Source of the DNA: an uncultured Cetobacterium sp. | GTDB lineage: Bacteria > Fusobacteriota > Fusobacteriia > Fusobacteriales > Fusobacteriaceae | Direction of reading: 5' to 3' | Assembly (NCBI GenBank): GCA_900766645.1 | Contig: CAAFWD010000151.1 | Coordinates: 1 to 50,251, forward strand | DNA length: 50,251 bases | Part shown: positions 1-7,037 of the stretch, one piece after another | Numbering within the stretch: the first letter of the stretch is position 1 | Layout of the letters: each line of letters opens with the position of its first letter | Program-made: the position numbers and the translations under genes | Notes under the pieces: generated by a model | Database searches by the model: none | What the model was told of the DNA's origin: nothing | Seen by the model: only the letters and a program-made list of their open reading frames with translations

Positions 1-41
1 ACTACTAATAAAGAACCTAATAAAAGTGCTAACTTTTTCAT
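1..41 (-). CDS. FomA-like outer-membrane protein, N-terminal fragment
   Basis: Only the first 13 codons lie in the window; the rest runs off the left edge. The visible residues, MKKLALLLGSLLV, match the signal peptide start of the neighbouring porin gene at 333-1241 exactly. The same GGAGGGAAT ribosome-binding site precedes the ATG, and a matching promoter lies at 110-138. It is therefore a tandem paralogue of that gene. Its barrel sequence cannot be judged here. Confidence 0.75.
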   Translation of the reverse strand, partial: MKKLALLLGSLLV

Positions 42-109
42 ATAAATTCCCTCCAGTTTTATTTATTTTAATTTTTAAACCCCTATATAAGAGTTTTCCC
101 GTTGTATAG

Positions 110-138
110 TTTATACAATATTTTATTACATTTGTAAA
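110..138 (-). promoter_or_regulatory. Promoter of the truncated porin gene
   Basis: Read on the minus strand: -35 TTTACA (133-138), 17-nt spacer, -10 TATAAA (110-115). The sequence after the -10, TATACAACGGGAA, is nearly the same as in the next porin promoter at 1307-1335. The predicted leader is about 60 nt. Confidence 0.6.
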
Positions 139-296
139 TGTTTTTTTTAACAAAAAATGTTTAATAAACATATATTTTTTTTATAAAAAGTATATAAGAA
201 TCGTTTTTAATATTTATATATCCATTATATAGTTATTTTTTTCTTTTGACAATTGGGATACAACCTTATATATATTATCTTTTTTTCACAATAAAA

Positions 297-320
297 AACG
301 TGCAGATTTCTCTGCACGTT
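297..320 (-). terminator. Intrinsic terminator of the porin gene
   Basis: A perfect 10-bp stem (AACGTGCAGA / TCTGCACGTT) with a 4-nt loop, followed on the minus strand by TTTTTTATTG. A T-run also follows on the plus strand, so it could work in both directions. Confidence 0.85.
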
Positions 321-332
321 AATCTTTTTTTA

Positions 333-1241
333 TTAGAACGAGTAATTCCATGCTAATCCAAACTCTCCATAATAGTCCTTAGTTGAGTCTTTCTTTTCTG
401 TTATTTCATATAAATAATAAGTAGAGAATTCTAAATTCTCTGTATATTGATATCCTAATCCTAATTGAGCTCTGTTCATTCTAGCAAACTCATAAATTAC
501 TTTTCCATTCTCTTGTTTTTCTAAACCAAATCTATACTCAGCTCCTAAAGCTAACTTTTCTCCTACATATAATGGTAGGTAAGCTCTTAACTGGTGCTCT
601 TGACCATTGTTAGCATTACTTCCTACACCCTTATTAGCAGCTAAGAAGTATCCTAATGTTAACGGCCCCATTGTTACATTTGCCGGCATTAATTCAGTTT
701 TAAACTCATCATTATTGTTCTCTCCTGCTTCATACCAAACGTCTGCCCATCCCGAAAACATTCCTGTTACGTATTTTCCTCTTAAATAGTATCTATCATA
801 ATTATTTGTTTGTCTCCATCTAGCTCCTAAAGCATATTTTGATCCTGCTTCAGTCGAGAAGTTTCTCCACGCATCTAAGTTAATCTCAGATCCAGTTTTT
901 CCAAATCCGCCTTTTGTATCTGTAATCCATGATTTTTTAGCATTAACTTCAAAATCCCAATTATCTGTTGATAATGCTACTCTATTCCCAAGCATTACAT
1001 CCCCAATATCTCCATCTGCAGATCCAGCATAATTATCTATTTCGATCCACTGACCAATTTGTGTAACTCTTAAAACTGGTTTAGCCTCCTCTACTACAAC
1101 TGCAACCTCTTCTACTACTGGTTCAGCTACTACTACTATCTCTTTTGACTCTTCCACTACTACTGGAGCTACCACAACCTCTTTAGCTTGTGCTACTCCT
1201 ACTACTAGCAAAGAACCTAATAAAAGCGCTAACTTTTTCAT
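333..1241 (-). CDS. FomA-like outer-membrane beta-barrel protein
   Basis: A 302-residue exported protein. Residues 1-19 form a signal peptide ending in AQA. Residues 20-55 are a Val/Glu-rich linker with repeated VVVEE-type blocks. The rest shows alternating hydrophobic and aromatic strands (for example YALGARWR, LGLGYQY) and ends in the aromatic residue F, typical of Bam-inserted barrels. The FomA-type porins of fusobacteria share this leader. It likely forms a general diffusion channel in the outer membrane. It has its own promoter (1307-1335) and terminator (297-320), so it is monocistronic. The length is shorter than classical FomA (about 370 residues), so the substrate range is unknown. 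Family membership is an inference from leader and barrel style. Confidence 0.75.
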   Translation of the reverse strand: MKKLALLLGSLLVVGVAQAKEVVVAPVVVEESKEIVVVAEPVVEEVAVVVEEAKPVLRVTQIGQWIEIDNYAGSADGDIGDVMLGNRVALSTDNWDFEVNAKKSWITDTKGGFGKTGSEINLDAWRNFSTEAGSKYALGARWRQTNNYDRYYLRGKYVTGMFSGWADVWYEAGENNNDEFKTELMPANVTMGPLTLGYFLAANKGVGSNANNGQEHQLRAYLPLYVGEKLALGAEYRFGLEKQENGKVIYEFARMNRAQLGLGYQYTENLEFSTYYLYEITEKKDSTKDYYGEFGLAWNYSF

Positions 1242-1306
1242 ACAATTCCCTCCAGATGTTTCTTTGTTTTTTGAAAATTTTTATAATTTTCATTCCCGTT
1301 GTATTA

Positions 1307-1335
1307 TTTATACACCATTTTCCAAAGTTTGTAAA
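1307..1335 (-). promoter_or_regulatory. Promoter of the 333-1241 porin gene
   Basis: -35 TTTACA (1330-1335), 17-nt spacer, -10 TATAAA (1307-1312), then AATACAACGGGAA. The hexamers and start-site region match those of the paralogue at 110-138. Confidence 0.65.
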
Positions 1336-1450
1336 TATTTTATCAATCTTTTTTCTATATTTTCGCTACTTTTTTCACTTTTTAAATTATTTTAATTCTT
1401 TTTGAATAATTTTACTACACCTATTTTTATTTCTTCGAGAAAAGTATAAA

Positions 1451-1479
1451 AAAAGACAGATACAATGTATCTGTCTTTT
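1451..1479 (-). terminator. Terminator of the rplM-rpsI operon
   Basis: A long perfect inverted repeat, AAAAGACAGATACA against TGTATCTGTCTTTT, lies just after the rpsI stop and is followed on the minus strand by TTTTTTATAC. Confidence 0.85.
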
Positions 1480-1499
1480 GAATACTTTTTGAAAAGTGA

Positions 1500-1904
1500 T
1501 TATCTCTTTGAGAATTGAGGAGATCTTCTTGCTTTTCTCTTTCCGTATTTCTTTCTTTCTACCATTCTTGAGTCTCTTGTTAAGAATCCAGCTTCTCTTA
1601 AAGCTGCCTTTAGAGTCTCGTCAGCTTCTACTAAAGCTCTTGATAATCCGTGTCTGATAGCTCCTGCTTGTCCAGCATTTCCTCCACCGATTACGTTAAT
1701 CTTAACTTCGAACTTATCTAAAGTCTCAGTTAATGCTAATGGCTGCTCTACTATTTTAGAAAGTAATTCTCTTCCTCCGAAGTAGTCTGCCATAGTCTTT
1801 CCATTTATTTCGATTCCTTTTCCACCAGGGATAAGTCTTACTCTTGCTACTGAAGTTTTTCTTCTTCCAGTTCCTCTATATTGAATCATTTCTGCCACTG
1901 TCAA
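1500..1904 (-). CDS. rpsI: 30S ribosomal protein S9
   Basis: A 134-residue protein of normal S9 length. It shows the N-terminal YRGTGRRKTSVARVRL signature, the central GGGNAGQAGAIRHGLSRAL region and the basic C-terminal tail ending in SPQFSKR, whose last residues reach the ribosomal P site and touch the anticodon loop of tRNA. It follows rplM with an 11-nt gap, the standard L13-S9 pair, and is transcribed from the rplM promoter. The real start may be a few codons inside the predicted N-terminus (MTVAEMIQ); the ribosome-binding GGAGG lies just upstream of MTVAEM, so that start is kept. Confidence 0.97.
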   Translation of the reverse strand: MTVAEMIQYRGTGRRKTSVARVRLIPGGKGIEINGKTMADYFGGRELLSKIVEQPLALTETLDKFEVKINVIGGGNAGQAGAIRHGLSRALVEADETLKAALREAGFLTRDSRMVERKKYGKRKARRSPQFSKR

Positions 1905-1915
1905 TCCCTCCTAAA

Positions 1916-2350
1916 TTAAAATTCTACCTTTACTGGTTTTTGTGCAGTATGAGCATGCTCTGCTCCAACAAATATTCTTAATCTTGTTAACTGCTCTCTT
2001 CCTAACTTGTTCTTTGGAAGCATTCTCTTAACAGCTAGCATTAAAGCTTCTTTAGGGTTCTTCGCTAGAACTTCTTCTAATCTTCTCTCTTTTAATCCAC
2101 CTGGGAATCCTGAGTGGCTGTAGTAAACTTTATCTGTTAATTTCTTTCCAGTTACAGCAATCTTCTCGATGTTTGTAACGATTACGAAATCTCCTCCATC
2201 AATGTGTGGAGTGAAAGAAACTTTGTCTTTACCCATTAATTTTTTAGCAATTTCAGCTGCTAATCTTCCTAAAATTTTTCCTTCTGCGTCATAGTGAATG
2301 AACTCTCTAACAACGTCTTCTTTTCTTTGCATTGCAGTGTATTTTTTCAC
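1916..2350 (-). CDS. rplM: 50S ribosomal protein L13
   Basis: A 144-residue L13 with the usual signatures: AEGKILGRLAAEIAKKLMGK near residue 25, DFVIVTN near 55, YYSHSGFPGG near 78 and MLPKNKLGR near 110. L13 is an early assembly protein of the large subunit. The start is GTG: AGGAGG lies 8 nt upstream of it, while the in-frame ATG six codons later has no such site. The gene is first of the rplM-rpsI operon and has a long leader (about 80 nt) from a consensus promoter, with hairpins that may allow feedback control. Confidence 0.97.
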   Translation of the reverse strand: MKKYTAMQRKEDVVREFIHYDAEGKILGRLAAEIAKKLMGKDKVSFTPHIDGGDFVIVTNIEKIAVTGKKLTDKVYYSHSGFPGGLKERRLEEVLAKNPKEALMLAVKRMLPKNKLGREQLTRLRIFVGAEHAHTAQKPVKVEF

Positions 2351-2372
2351 GTTATTTTCCTCCTCGAAAATG

Positions 2373-2419
2373 GTTATATTTAAATCTAATATAACGAACG
2401 GCGTCCTTTGTGGGAAAGG
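2373..2419 (-). promoter_or_regulatory. Structured 5' leader of rplM
   Basis: Two hairpins lie between the promoter and the ribosome-binding site. The first is CCTTT/AAAGG (2405-2419). The second is an 8-bp stem GTTATATT/AATATAAC (2373-2395), ending about 9 nt before AGGAGG (2359-2364). Ribosomal protein leaders often bind their own product; that role is only inferred here. Confidence 0.35.
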
Positions 2420-2436
2420 ATTTATTATACCTATCT

Positions 2437-2465
2437 ATTATACAGATTTTTTCTTTTTTTGTCAA
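2437..2465 (-). promoter_or_regulatory. Consensus sigma-70 promoter of rplM-rpsI
   Basis: TTGACA (2460-2465), 17-nt spacer, TATAAT (2437-2442): a perfect match in both hexamers and spacing, fitting a strongly expressed ribosomal operon. Confidence 0.85.
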
Positions 2466-2488
2466 CGTTTTATTTGTTTAATAACCTA

Positions 2489-3100
2489 TTATTTTTTAAA
2501 GATTCCTAATGGTTTTCCTAATGGTAAAAACTCTCTTCCAAACGTCTTATTTAAAACATTTGCTGCTGATCCATAAAATGAAACTATTGCGATTAAAAGT
2601 TCCGATACAGCTGCTACATTATGCATAAAATGAGGCATAAATCCGAAAGTTGATGCTGTTAATCCTAAGAATAGGAAATCTATTAAAATAAATATTATTA
2701 ACAATGTTTTATTTGTTTCAATTGATCCAAGTGTCATAAATAAAGTAAAGATTAAATATCCTAAGAATGCAAATCCAAATGCTTTAGGATCTGCTGCCGC
2801 TTGCATTGCCTCTCCAAAAACACCTAATTGTATCATCCAGCTCATAGCCATTCCATACCAGAAGAATGCATATCCACCAAATGCTGTTGTTCCAAACACG
2901 TTTCCATGTTTAGCATCATTTAAACAAGCAAATAATTGAGCTGACGCTCCTAAGAACATTGCCCAAGGTATAACTAAAGATACTCCACTTAAAATTCCAA
3001 ACTTACTAGCTGATGCTACAAGTGTAACAATTGCAAGACCAAATAATCCTAATGCTGAAGGGTCTGCTACTTCAATTTTAACATGATTCGTTTGATTCAT
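2489..3100 (-). CDS. satP: Acetate/succinate transporter, SatP (GPR1/FUN34/YaaH) family
   Basis: A 203-residue membrane protein with six predicted spans. The family signature near the N-terminus is present as ADPSALGLFGLA (NPAPLGL-like in relatives), and the segment FGGYAFFWYGMAMSW matches the conserved second-third helix region. Members move acetate or succinate with protons across the inner membrane, which would suit a fermenter that makes or reuses acetate. The gene stands alone with its own promoter (3144-3172). An 11-bp inverted repeat overlaps both the -10 box and the ribosome-binding site, suggesting dedicated control. The substrate is inferred from the family. Confidence 0.85.
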   Translation of the reverse strand: MNQTNHVKIEVADPSALGLFGLAIVTLVASASKFGILSGVSLVIPWAMFLGASAQLFACLNDAKHGNVFGTTAFGGYAFFWYGMAMSWMIQLGVFGEAMQAAADPKAFGFAFLGYLIFTLFMTLGSIETNKTLLIIFILIDFLFLGLTASTFGFMPHFMHNVAAVSELLIAIVSFYGSAANVLNKTFGREFLPLGKPLGIFKK

Positions 3101-3106
3101 TTTTTC

Positions 3107-3147
3107 AAATACTCCTTAATATTTTATTTTACACGCAAGGAGTATTT
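3107..3147 (-). repeat. 11-bp inverted repeat across satP -10 box and ribosome-binding site
   Basis: AAATACTCCTT at 3107-3117 and its exact reverse complement AAGGAGTATTT at 3137-3147, with 19 nt between. Read on the minus strand, the upstream arm overlaps the -10 box and the downstream arm contains the AAGGAG ribosome-binding site. It could be two protein sites or, with an earlier transcription start, a hairpin hiding the ribosome-binding site. Confidence 0.6.
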
Positions 3148-3172
3148 TAACCTTTTAACTCATCTTTGTCAA
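3144..3172 (-). promoter_or_regulatory. Promoter of satP
   Basis: TTGACA (3167-3172), 17-nt spacer, TAAAAT (3144-3149). Confidence 0.65.
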
Positions 3173-3186
3173 TATTTACTTAGCAT

Positions 3187-4689
3187 CTATTTATTTTTTT
3201 GTTCAATGTTATATATACCCTTGTATTTATTAGCTAAATACTCTATATAATATTTAGAATTTAATTCCTCCCCTGTTACATCCATTAGCAGCTCTTTTGC
3301 AGTTTTTAGTTTGCCATATTTATGTATCTTTTCCCTTAGCCATTCTTTTATTTTCAATATTTCTCCAGACTTTATTACCTTTTCTATTTCTATTTCTTTT
3401 TTTAATTGGTTTAAAATTTGAAGAGAATAAACATTCCCTAAAGCATACGACGGAAAATAACCTATTAGTCCACATGACCAGTGAACATCTTGTAAAACTC
3501 CTTCACTGTCATCCTTAGGCTCAACTCCCAAATACTCCTTCATTTTCTCATTCCAAATTTTTGGAAGGTCTTCTACATTTAATTTTCCATTAATCAACCC
3601 TTTTTCTATCTCATACCTAATCATTATATGTAAAGAATATGTCAGTTCATCAGCTTCTACTCTAATTAAAGAACTTTCTACATTATTTATATATTTATAA
3701 AACTCTTCATTTTCTATCTCTTCAAGTTCTGGAAAATGTTTAATCAAAGTTTCTTTTATAGCTACTATAAATTCTCTACTTCTTCCAATTATGTTTTCAT
3801 AAAATCTAGATTGAGATTCATGAATACCCATAGAAGCTCCATCAGCTAAGATCGTTTCTGCTAACTCATCTCCTATTCCTTGCTCATATATCCCATGACC
3901 ACCCTCATGTAGAGTACTATAAATAGCTGATAGTGGATCATTCTCAAAATATCTAGTAGTCAACCTTACATCATCTTTACTAACTGTTAATGTAAATGGA
4001 TGTTCACTTTGAGACAATACTCCTTTTGTAAAATCAAATCCAATATACTTCAAAATTTCTCTGTTTAATTTTTCCTGTTCTTCAACTCTTTTTTCAAACT
4101 CTATTTTTTTTGATTCTTTTTTTACTTTTTCTATTTCCTTTAACAAAGGAACAATTTCTATTTTCAATTCTTCAAAAAATTTATCTAGTTTTTTTACATC
4201 CATCCCTTTTTCATAATCATTTAATAAAATAGAATATAGATCTTTTTTTTCTCCTCTATACTCTAGAAACTTTTTTGTATATTCAAAAATCTGCTCTAAA
4301 AAAGGTTTAAATATTGAGAAATCCTTTTTCTCTCTTGCCTCTGCCCAAACCCCTTGCGCTTTAGCTGTTAATTCTGAATAAGCTTTGTACTCTTCCGCAG
4401 GTATAACTTTAATTTTATCTATCTCTTCTACAAGAAGTTCTACCTCTCTTTTTTCAATTTCTCCTAAATCATCTTTTCTTTTTTCTAAGTTTTCAACTAA
4501 GTCTATAAACTCTTTAGATGTTGTTAAATTATAACTTTTTAAACTTAAATCTCCAATCATCTCCGCTATAAGTTTATATCCACCTTTAGGAGACTGTGTT
4601 TCTAAGTCCCATTGTAATAAAGCCATCATCGAATCAACTTTCTTCTTTTCTTTAATTTTTTCTCTAAATAGCAATAACTCTTTCTCCAT
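3187..4689 (-). CDS. Metallocarboxypeptidase, M32 (Taq) family
   Basis: A 500-residue cytoplasmic zinc carboxypeptidase, the usual length for family M32. The zinc site HEGGH is at about residues 261-265, followed by the family's HESQSRFYEN block near 290 that supplies the third ligand. The C-terminal segment holds the conserved WNEKMKEYLG, DVHWSCGLIGYFPSYALGN block near 385-420. Such enzymes trim C-terminal residues from peptides, so a role in peptide use by an amino-acid fermenter is likely. The gene has its own promoter, back to back with that of trpS. No hairpin terminator is visible after it. Confidence 0.93.
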   Translation of the reverse strand: MEKELLLFREKIKEKKKVDSMMALLQWDLETQSPKGGYKLIAEMIGDLSLKSYNLTTSKEFIDLVENLEKRKDDLGEIEKREVELLVEEIDKIKVIPAEEYKAYSELTAKAQGVWAEAREKKDFSIFKPFLEQIFEYTKKFLEYRGEKKDLYSILLNDYEKGMDVKKLDKFFEELKIEIVPLLKEIEKVKKESKKIEFEKRVEEQEKLNREILKYIGFDFTKGVLSQSEHPFTLTVSKDDVRLTTRYFENDPLSAIYSTLHEGGHGIYEQGIGDELAETILADGASMGIHESQSRFYENIIGRSREFIVAIKETLIKHFPELEEIENEEFYKYINNVESSLIRVEADELTYSLHIMIRYEIEKGLINGKLNVEDLPKIWNEKMKEYLGVEPKDDSEGVLQDVHWSCGLIGYFPSYALGNVYSLQILNQLKKEIEIEKVIKSGEILKIKEWLREKIHKYGKLKTAKELLMDVTGEELNSKYYIEYLANKYKGIYNIEQKNK

Positions 4690-4715
4690 AAATACAACCT
4701 CCTTTTTTATTTAAG

Positions 4716-4744
4716 ATTATAATTAATTTTAAGAACTTACACAA
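4716..4744 (-). promoter_or_regulatory. Promoter of the M32 carboxypeptidase
   Basis: TTGTGT (4739-4744), 17-nt spacer, TATAAT (4716-4721). It diverges from the trpS promoter 15 nt away. Confidence 0.55.
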
Positions 4745-4759
4745 GGATAATCTACGCTA

Positions 4760-4788
4760 TTGATAATTTATAAAAAATACGGTAAACT
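4760..4788 (+). promoter_or_regulatory. Probable trpS promoter
   Basis: TTGATA (4760-4765), 17-nt spacer, TAAACT (4783-4788). The leader is only about 45 nt, with no room for a T-box element. Confidence 0.45.
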
Positions 4789-4838
4789 TATAAATAACAA
4801 AAATTTAAAAAAATCAATATGATTATAAAGGAGTTTTT

Positions 4839-5819
4839 ATGAAAAGAAGTATTTCAGGTATTCAACCTAGCGGTATTTTACATTTAGGTAACTACTTTGG
4901 GGCTATGAAACAATTCATCGATAATCAAGATAAAACTGAAGGTTTTTATTTTGTTGCCGACTATCATTCACTAACATCTCTTACAAATCCAAAAGACTTA
5001 AGAGAAAATTCATACAACATCGTTTTAGACTATTTAGCACTTGGTCTAGATCCAGAAAAATCTACAATTTTTTTACAATCAGATGTTCCTGAGCATACTG
5101 AATTAATGTGGTTACTTTCAAATATAACTCCTGTTGGACTTTTAGAAAGAGGACACTCTTATAAAGATAAAACAGCTAAAGGTTTTTCAGCTAACACTGG
5201 TCTTTTAACTTATCCTGTTTTAATGGCTGCTGATATTTTAATGTATGATGCTGATATCGTTCCTGTTGGAAAAGATCAAAAACAACATTTAGAGATGGCT
5301 AGAGACATCGCTTTAAAATTTAACCAACAATATGAGGTTGAATTATTCAAACTTCCTGAACCACAAATATTAGAAGCTCTTGCTGTAGTTCCGGGAACAG
5401 ATGGACAAAAAATGAGTAAATCTTATGGAAACACAATAAATATGTTCGCATCTAAAAAAGAGTTAAAAAAACAAGTAATGAGTATTGTAACTGACTCTAC
5501 CCCTCTAGAAGAACCAAAAGATCCTAACAATAACATTGTTAAACTTTACGAACTTTTCGCTACAAAAGAACAAGTCGAAGAGATGAAAGCAAAATTTATC
5601 GCTGGAAACTATGGATACGGGCATGCTAAAACTGAGCTTTTAAATGCCATTTTAGATTATTTCCAAGAAGCTAGAGAAAAAAGAGAAGAATTAGTTAATA
5701 ATATTGAATATGTTGAAACTGTACTTGCAAAAGGAGCTGAAAAAGCTAGAGCAATAGCTAGAGAAAAGATTACAGCTGCTAAAAAAGCAGTTGGTTTAGC
5801 TGGAAATGCTTACAGATAA
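4839..5819 (+). CDS. trpS: Tryptophanyl-tRNA synthetase
   Basis: A 326-residue class I synthetase that charges tRNA-Trp in the cytoplasm. The HIGH-type motif HLGN is at residues 15-18 after GIQPSG, and KMSKS is at 191-195. The conserved GxDQxxH-like VGKDQKQHLEMARD segment near 143-156 is also present. Length is normal for bacterial TrpRS. It starts at ATG behind AAAGGAG. It is one of the few plus-strand genes here and shares a terminator (5826-5850) with the oppositely oriented tRNA cluster. Confidence 0.97.
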   Translation: MKRSISGIQPSGILHLGNYFGAMKQFIDNQDKTEGFYFVADYHSLTSLTNPKDLRENSYNIVLDYLALGLDPEKSTIFLQSDVPEHTELMWLLSNITPVGLLERGHSYKDKTAKGFSANTGLLTYPVLMAADILMYDADIVPVGKDQKQHLEMARDIALKFNQQYEVELFKLPEPQILEALAVVPGTDGQKMSKSYGNTINMFASKKELKKQVMSIVTDSTPLEEPKDPNNNIVKLYELFATKEQVEEMKAKFIAGNYGYGHAKTELLNAILDYFQEAREKREELVNNIEYVETVLAKGAEKARAIAREKITAAKKAVGLAGNAYR

Positions 5820-5825
5820 AAATAA

Positions 5826-5850
5826 AAAAGACAGCTTTTAGCTGTCTTTT
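5826..5850. terminator. Bidirectional terminator between trpS and the tRNA cluster
   Basis: A perfect 10-bp stem AAAAGACAGC/GCTGTCTTTT with a 5-nt loop, flanked by T-rich sequence on the plus strand and by TTTTTTATT on the minus strand. It lies 14 nt from the 3' end of tRNA-Arg. Confidence 0.85.
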
Positions 5851-5863
5851 ACTTTTTTAGTAA

Positions 5864-5940
5864 TGGCGCACCCGAGAGGAATCGAACCCCTAACCCCCTG
5901 ATCCGTAGTCAGGTGCTCTATCCAATTGAGCCACGGGTGC
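5864..5940 (-). tRNA. tRNA-Arg (anticodon ACG)
   Basis: A 77-nt tRNA with encoded CCA. The acceptor strands are GCACCCG and CGGGTGC, with discriminator G. The anticodon loop CTACGGA, between stems CCTGA and TCAGG, gives ACG (reads CGN after A34 is deaminated to inosine). The T loop is TTCGATT. It lies last in the cluster. Confidence 0.95.
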
Positions 5941-5955
5941 ATTAAGTATAAAAAA

Positions 5956-5974
5956 AAGGTAGTTAATCTACCTT
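5956..5974 (-). terminator. Terminator-like hairpin inside the tRNA cluster
   Basis: On the minus strand: AAGGTAG, loop ATTAA, CTACCTT, then TTTTTTATA. It sits between tRNA-Ser(GCT) and tRNA-Arg, so it may attenuate transcription into tRNA-Arg or serve in processing. Confidence 0.55.
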
Positions 5975-5988
5975 AAACTTCTTATAAA

Positions 5989-6080
5989 TGGCGGTGAAGG
6001 TGGGATTTGAACCCACGGTACGGGGTTAACCGTACTCTCCCTTAGCAGGGGAGTGCATTAGGCCACTCTGCCACTTCACC
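5989..6080 (-). tRNA. tRNA-Ser (anticodon GCT)
   Basis: A 92-nt class II tRNA with encoded CCA. The acceptor is GGTGAAG/CTTCACC with discriminator G. The anticodon loop CTGCTAA between CTCCC and GGGAG gives GCT (AGC/AGT codons). The long variable arm GTACGG...CCGTAC is clear. Confidence 0.95.
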
Positions 6081-6088
6081 ATCCTTTA

Positions 6089-6172
6089 TGGCGGAAGGTC
6101 AGAGACTCGAACTCTGAAGTCTTGCGACGCCGGTTTTCAAGACCGGTTCCTTACCAGTTAGGGTAACCTTCC
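6089..6172 (-). tRNA. tRNA-Ser (anticodon TGA)
   Basis: An 84-nt tRNA with encoded CCA. The acceptor is GGAAGGT/ACCTTCC. The anticodon loop CTTGAAA between CCGGT and ACCGG gives TGA (UCN codons). The short variable arm is GTC...GAC and the T stem is CAGAG/CTCTG. It is first in the cluster, right after the promoter. Confidence 0.95.
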
Positions 6173-6182
6173 TACAAATAAG

Positions 6183-6211
6183 ATAGTATCATATTTTTTT
6201 TTTGCTGTCAA
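6183..6211 (-). promoter_or_regulatory. Promoter of the tRNA cluster
   Basis: TTGACA (6206-6211), 17-nt spacer, TACTAT (6183-6188). The predicted start lies only a few bases before the 5' end of tRNA-Ser(TGA). Confidence 0.75.
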
Positions 6212-6236
6212 ACACTTTTTTTATATTTTATACAAA

Positions 6237-6262
6237 AGAGCTACCCTTTTAAAAGTAGCTCT
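6237..6262 (-). terminator. Terminator of the DUF6941-like gene
   Basis: An 8-bp stem AGAGCTAC/GTAGCTCT with a 10-nt loop, followed on the minus strand by TTTTGTATAA. Confidence 0.75.
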
Positions 6263-6273
6263 AATTAAACTAT

Positions 6274-6969
6274 TTATTTTGCTTCTTCCTCTTTATTTTC
6301 CTCATTTTCACTCGGTTCATCTTTAGGAATTGGATTTCCAAACATCCATTCGATTTGTCTTCTTACTCCAGTTAAATCTATAACTTGACCTTCTACTTCT
6401 AGTCTATTATCCTCTGGAATAGCCATAAACCCTTCCTCTATAGGTGCATCCTCTTCCAAATTATGTTGAAGCTTTATAGCATTTTCTAACCCAAAAGGTT
6501 TAAATTCTGTTTTCACACTTCTTATAAGATCATCATTTTTTATAATTTCTTCTTTTTGTTCCTCTGTGAATCTTCTTTGAGGTGGATATTCTGCTATGAA
6601 TAATGTTTCAGTTTTTATAAATTTTAACTCTTCACCATTTTTTTCAAAAATATCAATTGTGTATCTTCCTCTATTTTTAACTAAAAACTTGTCTATATCT
6701 ATTATTTTTTTACCTACGCCTAAAGGATCTATCATAGGTGTTAATTCTCCTCTAGAAATAAGGTCATCATCTGGACCATTTAATCTTACCTCAAATACAG
6801 TGGGTTTTGTAATTTCTTCAAACGTTAAAACTATTGAAAGTCTCATCATTGGATGAGGAAACATTGGTTGAATTAAGTTATCAAAAGAACCAAATATATC
6901 AACTGCTCCTCCTATTTGCTGACTCATCTGTGCTGCATGTGCCACAACTACGCTCTTTACTTTAGCCAT
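6274..6969 (-). CDS. DUF6941-like protein of unknown function
   Basis: A 231-residue soluble protein with no signal peptide or membrane span. Residues 5-130 show the pattern I associate with DUF6941: a start like VVVAHAAQ, then GGAVDIFGSFDNL, a beta-rich body with VFEVRLNGPDDDLI, and GRYTIDIFEKNGE before the closing strand. Residues 140-215 are helical and unrecognised. The last 15 residues are almost all Glu, Asn and Lys. It is transcribed alone from a clear promoter (7005-7033) and has a terminator. The family link comes from memory of the pattern, and no function is known to me. Confidence 0.7.
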   Translation of the reverse strand: MAKVKSVVVAHAAQMSQQIGGAVDIFGSFDNLIQPMFPHPMMRLSIVLTFEEITKPTVFEVRLNGPDDDLISRGELTPMIDPLGVGKKIIDIDKFLVKNRGRYTIDIFEKNGEELKFIKTETLFIAEYPPQRRFTEEQKEEIIKNDDLIRSVKTEFKPFGLENAIKLQHNLEEDAPIEEGFMAIPEDNRLEVEGQVIDLTGVRRQIEWMFGNPIPKDEPSENEENKEEEAK

Positions 6970-7004
6970 CTTATCCCCCTTCTTTAATAGTGATTATCTA
7001 CTTC

Positions 7005-7033
7005 AATATAACATACCCTTGGAAGTTTGTAAA
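7005..7033 (-). promoter_or_regulatory. Promoter of the DUF6941-like gene
   Basis: TTTACA (7028-7033), 17-nt spacer, extended TGT-TATATT -10 (7005-7010). Confidence 0.65.
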
Positions 7034-7037
7034 TTTT

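Noticed and set aside
3187..4689. Thermolysin-like secreted protease, from the HEXXH motif
   Set aside because: No signal peptide; the HESQ block and the overall length identify the M32 carboxypeptidase family.
4789..4838. T-box riboswitch before trpS
   Set aside because: The leader is only about 45 nt, with no T-box sequence or antiterminator hairpin.
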